Shown: piece by piece, positions 56,041-64,000 of the stretch
Layout: every line of letters starts with the position of its first letter
Position numbering within the stretch: position 1 is the stretch's first letter
Made by a program: the position numbers and the translations under genes
Notes under the pieces: generated by a model
Seen by the model: the letters and a program-made list of their open reading frames with translations, nothing else
Databases searched by the model: none
What the model was told of the DNA's origin: nothing
NCBI GenBank assembly: GCA_013368315.1
Contig: JAACJM010000246.1
Coordinates: 62,001-126,000, forward strand
Direction: 5' to 3'
Length of the DNA stretch: 64,000 nucleotides
Origin: Tetrapyrgos nigripes
Taxonomy: Eukaryota > Basidiomycota > Agaricomycetes > Agaricales > Campanellaceae

Positions 56041-56307
56041 CCTCAGGAAAGACCAAGAACTTTGATTATACATACATAAAACTTGAGATCCACCTACCAT
56101 GATCAGTCTTCTAAGTCTTAACACGAATCAAGCAAAGACCTTTACACACTTTCAAGAGTATGTAGTCGCGAACAATCATGGTAATTGATATTTGAGGTCG
56201 GTTCCCGTTCAAGTTTGATTTCTACATGATGTCAGTGTCCTTGTAGTCTGCTTCAGCTTTCTCTGTACTTTGTATAGGCTGCCGCATCAAGATTTTCTCC
56301 CTCAGAG

Positions 56308-56523
56308 GTGACTGTCGCCAGGGTGAGATTGATAAGTGTACACGCAGGACATGGATTTCGGACGTTTAAGTGTACAACCACTGAATGTCGGACATTCTAT
56401 TTACCAAACGGCGCCTCATACGTCACGGTCGAGAGATTTTTGGAGATTTTTCCCTCAATCTTGAAAGAACACCGACTCTCACTGGTTGAAATGAACACCG
56501 AGGTCAGAAGCCCAGTCGCCTGA
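56308..56523 (+). pseudogene. Short zinc-ribbon-like frame within the block
   Basis: Reads ISVHAGHGFRTFKCTTTECR followed by ERFLEIFPSILKEHRLSLVE. The G-F-R-T-F-K-C ... C pattern resembles half of a small zinc-ribbon protein. The partner Cys pair is not in frame. The same sequence in the carbonic anhydrase 2 block (about 31090-31300) is more broken. Weak call. Confidence 0.3.
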
Positions 56524-56614
56524 CTGAAGGTCACCGAAGGTGATTTCTCAATGATTTCTAATGCTTTACCGCTGCTAGCGGTTACGGGCTACAGCGGGCC
56601 GTGAGCTTGCGACA

Positions 56615-56694
56615 AGGCACTACCATTCAGTGGAAGTAGGGATGAAAGGGCTTGAATCACCAAGTACGAATGGTGAAGCTTTGACCAGCTTTAG
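56615..56694. promoter_or_regulatory. Upstream module of carbonic anhydrase 3, separated from its TATA box
   Basis: ACTACCATTCAGTGGAAGTA ... GAATGGTGAAGCTTTGACCAGCTTTAG matches the module directly upstream of copies 1 and 2. In copy 2 it joins the AATTGCAATC/TATA region after 3 bases; here 1.8 kb intervenes. Confidence 0.75.
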
Positions 56695-58500
56695 CACCAG
56701 CAAAACCTACGGATCAAAATTTTGAATAATGCGGAAAATATTGGTCTGTTACGATAATAAGCAATGATTATGGCCAAATCATTTGAGGTTATGATGACAA
56801 GAGAATGTTTTGCCAATGTCATTTGATCTTATGGTGATGACCCATAATTGTGCAAAATTATGTAGTGTTATCGTAAGACACCAAAATATGCACTAAGTTA
56901 TAGGATCTCATCATGATGAGCCAATTCTTTGCGAGATTTTGGTGGCGGAATACCTCAGTAGAACCGCAGAAATGTCTGAACATGCGTTAACACGACGCGA
57001 CACGTACTTCATCAGCTGATTACACCAAGCTTTGTTGCTGTTCAGCATCAAATATTCATGTTCAGATTATGATGAGTGCTGGGTATTTTGAATGAAAGGG
57101 ACGCATAAAAGGAAGGTATGGGTATTCTAGAGAAATATGGAACGAGAAGAGAAATGAAATGAAATAGATCAGTAAGTAGACTCGGACTCACAGGACCCCT
57201 CATCAGGTATCGCCTCCTTAATATGCTGATACGTCGCTTGAGTCACTCTTGTTCTTTAGGGTACAAGTATCAAGGCTGGCATGATTAGGACCCGTGAGAG
57301 GGTGTAGGTTGTTGTCTGTTGTGAGCTAGGAGCAGAGCACTGTCCAACGGTCGGGAGATGACTACGAACGATCGAACGATCATGAACGAGACAAACGCCT
57401 TGAGATGGACCAGAGGGGCACGGTAAAATGGACCACGCACCGCATTAGACCGCTGACGGAAAAAACGGGTCCGTAAACCGGCCCGTGTACAATTTTGTAT
57501 GTGCTGCCAAATTGTTTTTTTTTTTTTTTTGGAGGAGCGTTGAGTCTTTAAACTTAGTTGTACGACACGCGTCACTAGTGGTCGCGCACTTACAACCCGC
57601 GGTAGTAGCTGGGATTGCACCAGCACGAACTCCCCCAAGGAGGAAATGCAGTTACCCACGCTTTCTGCCAAATTGTTTGGCGGACTGCAAATCTGATTGC
57701 ATACTAAGACCCACTACCGCCTGACGGTGCAAACCAGAGTGGAGAGGACGACGGGGCGTCATGGCCACTTGATGTAGTGATTGCTAAAGGAAGTTGTTAG
57801 CACATAGTGAGATAAAAAGAATAGGGGGGTTCACCTGAGGGGGAGAATGAACGTTAATGAACAGTGACCAGGCAACAAGGCAGGAAGGGTACTGTTTCGT
57901 GACTGAATGCTGTCTCAAGCAAGGTAGCCAACTCAGGTAAGTAAGCTCTATTGCAAGCGTCAGAAACATCCCTGCCTAGCACAACATTGACATTGCATGG
58001 ACAGTAATCCGTTAGTGTGAAGTTGATAGGAGTAGTGAGAGTAATCAAATGAGATGTGAAAGTGACCGGCAGTAACCAAACAGTACCAGCATCATAACTT
58101 AAGAAAGGAAAGCCTTGTTGCCAAGCGTAGGAAGAGGACAAGATGGAGGTTGTGAGTCAATAGTCACAGACAAAACTGGTGAGTGTGACGGCGTGGACAA
58201 GAACCCGACAGACACCATGTTACAAAATGCGAGGCAAGACTGAGAAAAGGAGGCAAAGTTGATGGAAACGGTGATGCAGACGAGGGTACCAGATTTCGAG
58301 GACAGTGAGCGGTGTAAACAAGGCATGTAGACCCTGACAGCAAGGGGACAGGGGTGGTGTTTGTCAAAAGGGGACCCGCAGTTAACGAGCAGAGACAGCA
58401 CGGAGAAAGCGCACCGCAGGCCGAAATAAACCGCACTTTGCAGGCCAGCTAAATGTAAAATCGGATCGCTATGTAAAAACCCACTACTTACAGTAGTAGG
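56695..58500. mobile_element. 1.8-kb insertion between upstream module and TATA box of carbonic anhydrase 3
   Basis: Absent at the corresponding place in copies 1 and 2 (module then AATTGCAATC). It begins CACCAGCAAAACCTAC and ends ACTTACAGTAGTAGG. It contains a SINE (57518-57665) and, on the minus strand (57784-58436), two overlapping frames including LPVTFTSHLITLTTPINF and NVNVVLGRDVSDACN, faintly like a retroelement protease end but not diagnosable. No TIR or clear target duplication found. Confidence 0.65.
57518..57665 (-). mobile_element. tRNA-derived SINE with 13-bp target-site duplication
   Basis: On the minus strand: head GAAAGCGTGGGTAACTGC (A-box-like GTGGGTAACTG), then GCTGG-TGCAATC-CCAGC, a perfect T-arm (5-bp stem, 7-base loop, B-box-like GGTGCAATCCC), a body of about 80 bp, and an A-tail of about 14-16. 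AAACAATTTGGCA (minus strand) flanks both ends: 57666-57678 and 57505-57517. This is the structure of a retroposed Pol III transcript. Confidence 0.82.
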
Positions 58501-58662
58501 AATTGCAATCTATTTTGGTCCTTATGAGACGTATAAAAGCTCCTGGTACATGGTCAAATCAAGGAGCAACAACCAACACAAGTTCTCAACCTCCAAGATC
58601 TTCTTCGACTCAACCTCCTTCGACTTCAGTACTATACAAAGTTGCATCTCAAGCTCACTGCA

Positions 58663-59493
58663 ATGTCAACTGCGCTAGTATCTGGTGCCTCGACATATGA
58701 GACTTCACCACCCATTCCTAGCCAGGAACTTTTGGACCGTAACGCCAAATCTGCGGAGAGTCATAAAATTCGTGTTAGCTTGCATGACAACTGGGAAAAG
58801 TTTCCGAGGAATGCGATCAGTGAGTCTTGCTAGTACTAAATGATTGTGTTATTCCGTGAGCTGATGGATCGAATAGTCACTTGCATGGACAGTCGTGTTC
58901 AGTAAGCTACATCCAAATCCGAGTCAACTCTGTGGCAAATCGTACTAACCTTCCTTTGCCAGCCCTCATAAACAACTCGGTCTTGCAGATCATGATACTA
59001 CCATCATCAGAAACACATCTGGAAGAGTGTCAGTCTCGCATCATCTTTCCATCATATCACCAAATCCGCTCATCCTTACTGACGTCGACCCTTTCTTCTT
59101 CTTCTTCCTTTTCCAGCACCGAACTAATCGACACAATCCTCACCAGCCATTACAAAGGCACCCGTCACTTCATGCTCATCAAACACACCGACTGTGGTGG
59201 TTTCTACACCACCGGACCCAAATTCAAAGAACATTTCAAGGCTCACACGAAAAATCCAGACGCGCTCGATTCTTTGCCAGCTTACAGTGCTAGTGATAAA
59301 CGTGGATTTGGCGATGCGACGATTGAGCAAGTCGTTTTGAGTGATGTGGAGTATCTTAGGAATAGTCCTTTGATTTTTGAGGAAACGACGATTTCGGGAT
59401 GGGTTTTTGATGATAATACGGGAAAGGTGAGGGGCCTTTGGTTGATCTTCCAGGGCTGCTACGAGTTGCTTATCGTTTTTTGGATAGATTTGA
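58663..59493 (+). CDS. Beta-carbonic anhydrase, copy 3 (slightly shortened)
   Basis: Same exon plan as copies 1 and 2. Reads MSTALVSGASTYETSPPIPS, VSLHDNWEKFPRNA, CMDSRVHPHKQLGLADHD, TTIIRNTSGRVTELIDTILT, KHTDCGGFYTTGPKFKEHFK and ends GWVFDDNTGKI. In the last exon the codon for Arg in IRQVA is TGA (ATT-TGA-CAG), so the protein lacks the last four residues. RNAGGR has become RNTSGR (two changes), and FGTRHF is KGTRHF. Zinc ligands are intact. The TATA box (TATAAAA, 58532) is kept, but the upstream module is displaced by 1.8 kb. Still likely expressed as protein if transcribed; catalysis uncertain. Confidence 0.8.
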
Positions 59494-60011
59494 CAGGTCG
59501 CTTAAAGGAGTTTGCAGCTTTTACAATGATTCATGGTATCAGGTAGTAAGGAATCTTGGGTATAAGTTACAGGTGTAACAATGTAATTGTGGCATACAAA
59601 TGATTAACGGCTTCACATCCAGATTCTTCCAGAAGATAAATACAAGGAGTACTTCAATCGAGACCTTTGTAAAAAGTGCAAGCTTCAGTCCGAGTCATTG
59701 GATTCCTTCAGAGAGATTGTGAGGGTTATCAGTATGACAAGAAAATGACACATCGATGGTTTAATAAACATACTTCGTCCGAGTCAGATTACTCCGAGTC
59801 TTTCCCAGCTGCCGGATTGCTCGTCCCGTATTTGCCTGAAATTTTGAAAGACCCATTGTCCGGATGCCAGAGGACAGTAATGGGTCCATGAATATAAAGG
59901 CTGTCCCATGCCTTGAAAGCAAGGTGAGTACATGCGCAGTTGATGGTAACGGAGAGGTATGAGGTTCAAACTTATGGTGTTTATTCTGTTAAAAAAATCA
60001 TTTACCGACTT
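59494..60011. repeat. 3' flank of carbonic anhydrase 3, copy of 32567-33072
   Basis: Nearly base-for-base the same as the flank of copy 2, showing that the duplicated block includes the gene, its 3' flank and the adjoining R1 repeat. Confidence 0.75.
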
Positions 60012-63000
60012 TTCACAGTCCACTTTTCACAGTCCACTTTTCACAGTCTACTTTTCACGGCCCACTTTCAAAGTTTACTGACTTTTGCAATTTCCGACTT
60101 TTGCCATATGTACGCTCTGCCACTTAGACCTTACTTGATACAAGAACTGGTGCTCAGACGGCATCAGACGGTTAATAAACATCTGATTGAGTTGTACATG
60201 CTGAAATATAACGAAAAGAAGAGAAAATGAAGCGAAGAAAATAGAAAGAACCAGATTATAGTTGCTATTATTCATGATAACTCACAAGTCTGCCAGTCTC
60301 ACCTCATGTCTTTCTATTTGGTCAGAGACTGTTGCTAGTGAAGATGCAGCAAAGGAATACTTGAGTAAATACTGGAACTTGATTGGAACTTCAATAACTG
60401 CACTGAGGACCCGCAAAGGGGTATCTTGAGTGCCCAGTCTTCCAGGCAGATGTTTCAAGGTTTCTGTATACAAGTATGTTAGCCACAGAGCATTCCTGGT
60501 TCAGGAACTATGGACAAACTATGGAGGAGGAGTTGGATAAAGGCAAGAGCAACGACTCACGAGAGATGTGACATGGCAGCCAAAGCCAAGCCGGAGTGGC
60601 GGCATGTTGACATTTCACATCACATGTTATGCACATGGTCACGCGTCAGGTGAGACGCGTCTACTTCCCTCGCCTCAAACTCCCTTTTCAACGGTTTAAC
60701 AGAGCGGATTGCCTTAGAGATGTATTTAAAAGGCCATGAAGGGCTGATTGACAATATTATTCTTGGTTCGAAGTTAGAAAGTTGGTACACGAAAAGTGGT
60801 CAATGAAAAGTGGACCTTGAAAAATTGGTGGACTCTGAAAGGTCAGAAAATGATTTATTTAACACTTTGAACACCATACAAACTTGCCTGATATCCATTC
60901 CAAGTCATCTGTCTCGAAATAGGATCACCGCTGTTCATCACGTCAAGGAACTCTTGTGCTGTTGTGAACACTTTCCGTTTCCACATTTTCTTTAAGCCAG
61001 GATCCTCTCATCATCTTCTTAAACACATTTTCATCGATACAAATGCCCTTGTATTTGAACTTTGCCATGTTGCTCTGACAGGTATATTTGTCCCACTGTA
61101 CATTGTTGTCCAAGGCCGCACAATCATACTTAGAAGTCAGCAATGACACGCAAGTAAAACGCTTGGACTCGAAGGACTCACCACAAGAACTTTCGAACTA
61201 GTAATTCCTTTCACAATTGAATGACGAAAATTTTCTGCAGCAGCCTCAATCTTCGAATTGATTCCAGCAGTATCACTAGCACTTTCACCACTAATGAAGC
61301 AACAAATATTCAGTGTAGGGTGACCAGTCAGTAGAGTTCACCAAATAGAGTGCTGAGTAGAAAGCTAGTAGAGCTTAGATGCAAGTTGCAAGCAGATAGA
61401 ACTGGATATTGTTCTGTAGTAACTACGACTTTACAGAGAGCTTTTATACTATATAAAGAGCCTGTAATTACTAATATCTACATTTTCCATGGACATACCT
61501 AGAGACTAAGAGGATATTGCCATTGGCCATATTGCTATCTACAGAGATATCACTACATAGTAGAAGATAAGAGTAATGTCTGGAGAATGTCCTGGAGGAC
61601 TAGCATACTTATAGCTGTCACAAAGAGGTGAGCGCTTAGATAGCGATAACGAGGAGCTATGGGCTCGACTTGACTAAGAGACAGCAGTAAGTACTGGAAC
61701 TGGTCCCAACAACAAAGAATGTATTAAATACCTAACAGACAGCAGTAAGTACTGGAACTATAGTGTCCATAAGTAAAGGTTTAAAGAAGTAATGAAAAGG
61801 GGAATACATCAGCAAAACCCCAGTTACATTCCAAATGCCTAGGATGGAACAATAATCATAGTCGCACCAACAAATGCATTTAAACAGTACCCTGAATCTT
61901 GGAATGACCACAAGTATTGAACACCTTTAATTATGTTCAGCAGTTATAGGTCTTTGAAAGCTGCCCAAGAATTGAGAGTCACTTAAAGGCTGTAAAGGAT
62001 TCAGAAGCCTTTCAAGGTTCACAATGATTTAGAATCCTTCAAAGGTTCTAAAGGATTGTTTGCTTTGAAAAAGATCCCAGGGATCAAGAACCTTTGAAAG
62101 GTTCAAAAGGATTGTTCACCTTGTCAAGGTCCTAAAGGATTCCTAAGTCTGTAAAGGTTGAGGGGGATTCATAACCCTGTCCCACGTCAACAGAATGGTA
62201 ACCGTTCATAGATGCCAAAATATTGATATTCATTTTCTACACTATTACAGTAACATACAGTATGAGCTATTGATCAACCTTACAACAAGGAACAACTGTC
62301 CTCACCACAACAGAACCACAGGGAAAGAAATGGGTGTGATGAGAAAGCGAAGCAGAAATTTGAGGGCTGGAGTAGTAGGGGTCATAGCCCTGTGGTTTGC
62401 AGTTTGAGTTGGAAGAGAGGATTGTTGTTGACACCTGAATAGGTACACACAGTTAGCACAATACTATTGGAGACATATGAGACATTGGACTTACCGACAG
62501 AGGAATTAACTCGTCAGAGCTCATGTGAGCAAGTGATGGGGAGAAAGTTCCCTGGAAGTCACACTCAGGTTGAGTGACAGTAGATGATGCTATAGGATGG
62601 ATGACTTATGGATGGTGTATCCTGGCCATGGGCCTTTGTCAGGAGGAAACCTGAGTGAACAAAAGAAACTCAGCATAAGCATACCAGGGCAGCCACTGGT
62701 CAGAGTAGAAACCAACATTACAGGGACAAGCGAGGGAAGATCTGGGATCAAAGATCAAGAAAGAGACAGGGAGGAAAGGGGAACAATAGGATAATAGATA
62801 GTCAGTAATATGCAGCACATAAAGAGAGGACCAGGGAAAAAGGATAAATGAAGAAGCCAAAGGGCAGATGTAGAACAAAAATAGAAAACAAATTCAAAGA
62901 GACCACTCACTCAAGTGTACTACAAGCATGCACATAAACCCAACAAGGTTGAAGCCCAAAGGTCAAGTCCAGTGAGAACAAAACAATGACGCTGAAAGGC

Positions 63001-64000
63001 ACAACTACAAAAGAATCCACAAAGCCAAAGGCATGACAACATCCACAAGATCAAATGACTGCTGGCATGGTGATAGTCAGGCAAACGTCAAAGGAAAATA
63101 GAAAGGAGAGAGATAGTGGTCAGTAAGATGCTCATTGATGGAAGACCAACACCAAAACTCACACTGCCAATCCTGTCCTTTGGGGCTGTCACTACCAGAG
63201 GGTCCAGGTTGTTTCAAGTAAAAGTTGACCAGGGGTGAGGGGCCAGCTGTGAGTGAAAGATAGAGCTTGCAGGTAGAAGGAGTAGGGTTAGTAAGGTTGC
63301 ATGCTGCTAGAACATAGGCACATAACAATGGTCCATGGAGCCCAGATGATGGTCATTGTTGAAGAGATCCAAATGCTGCCTCATGCGCTTGAAAAACCAA
63401 CCAACAATGTGACTGGCATATCTTTCACATGCCTCTGGGCCTACTTACGAGTACTTATGAATTTCTTGCAGAGACTACTAGCAGTACTGGGTCTATCCTC
63501 TCACTCATCAAAGCAAAATCAAAGCAGTACATAGATATTTACAGGTTGTTCTTCTAGTATACATGAGAGTAGTATCCTATCATCATGCTGCCCACTCTCA
63601 TCTTGTGTCATCCTAGACATCCCCTATGGCTGTCATTCTCTAGCCCACTTACAAAAGCGAGTAGTTTAAAACTAACCTTATTATGACTGTGACAGCTGTA
63701 TACAGCACAGACTAGTAAAGGCATTCCCATGTTGTCTCCATGCTGTTTGAGTAGCCCTGGTCTTTGCAACAGTTCAGTAATGTTCCCATACCACAATACC
63801 CATAAACCATGGCTATGTGGACACAGCGACAAGCCCTAAGTATAACATGTTAAAATGAGGATGCAAGGACTCACACTATGCCTTGGTAATCTCAACAAAG
63901 TGCTTCCAAATTTCCCCTAAAGTTTTGTTGACAGTTGTGGATGGCAGCAATGTGTTTGTGATGAGAAGCTGACATATGTGGTTGTATCTGGAAGAAAGGG
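60012..64000 (+). repeat. Repeat R1, copy c (forward, runs off the window)
   Basis: Module A (60012-62260) equals copy a; module B (62261-64000) is the reverse complement of 38297-36541 in copy b. Contains the same LTR-like segment (61310-61620) and AATCCTTT-type sub-repeats (about 61960-62170). Small indels distinguish it, for example loss of AGGCCTTTATTGGCCCAC relative to copy a near 61834. Both minus-strand small ORF regions are present. Confidence 0.78.

Noticed and set aside
57595..57690. Functional tRNA gene
   Set aside because: Only the T-arm is well formed; the acceptor stem does not pair, and an A-tail with a target duplication shows it is a SINE.
57854..58141. Retroviral-type protease suggested by NVNVVLGRDVSDACN
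   Set aside because: The catalytic D-S/T-G motif is not visible upstream and the match to the ILG-D-W type end is too short.
56695..58500. Helitron as the origin of the insertion (hairpin-like CTACTTACAGTAG near the right end)
   Set aside because: The ends are not TC...CTRR, the site is not A/T in the required way, and no Rep/helicase motif is seen.

Overview
The window is nuclear DNA from a filamentous basidiomycete, most likely an Agaricomycete. Genes are broken by many short introns (about 45-70 bp, GT..AG). The recognisable proteins and transposons are those of mushroom-forming fungi: a family 3 pectate lyase, a GtaA-type glutaminase, F-box/LRR-like proteins, an NB-ARC/TPR NLR, Ty3/Gypsy and DIRS-order retroelements, and Tc1/mariner and hAT relics. 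No rRNA gene, tRNA gene or CRISPR array is visible. All calls come from reading the sequence by eye; no similarity search or percent identity was computed.

Layout. (1) 1-9.2 kb: the 3'-truncated PL3 pectate lyase on the minus strand; a membrane-anchored glutaminase A-like protein on the plus strand; a TA-flanked, internally deleted DDE transposon; and a weak Cys-rich ORF. (2) 9.4-16.6 kb: an F-box/LRR-like gene cut by a hAT-like MITE with an 8-bp target duplication, a larger related element carrying a zinc-finger ORF, and a decayed DIRS-order element (gag-like, partial RT, tyrosine recombinase). (3) 17.3-29.2 kb is the gene-rich core, all on the minus strand: a C2H2 zinc-finger protein, a ChaC-type gamma-glutamylcyclotransferase, an orphan C2-like multi-pass membrane protein and a cullin-4-like ubiquitin ligase scaffold. 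A mariner-type MITE sits among them. (4) 29.2-32.6 kb: two tandem beta-carbonic anhydrase genes, each with the same upstream module; the second is preceded by a copied piece of the cullin 5' exon. (5) 33-48 kb is repeat territory: a long repeat (R1) present in forward and reverse orientation, a degraded Tc1/mariner element with very long inverted repeats, a Ty3/Gypsy 3' end with its LTR and a solo-LTR-like insertion. CpG is strongly depleted here. (6) 48.3-52.1 kb: a minus-strand NLR with an almost perfectly repeated TPR array and several frame breaks. (7) 53.3-55.9 kb: a decayed CRAL-TRIO/RhoGAP gene whose 3' end is replaced by a second copy of the cullin-fragment/carbonic-anhydrase block. 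(8) 56-64 kb: that block, holding a third carbonic anhydrase, a 1.8-kb insertion with a tRNA-like SINE just upstream of its TATA box, and a third R1 copy that runs off the window.

The main theme is a chimeric duplicated block (cullin 5' piece + upstream module + carbonic anhydrase + R1) that exists in tandem and in a dispersed copy, and that has replaced the end of another gene. The most biologically interesting loci are the triplicated carbonic anhydrase cassette, the NLR with near-identical TPR repeats, and the glutaminase A with a membrane anchor and a C-terminal PPxY motif.
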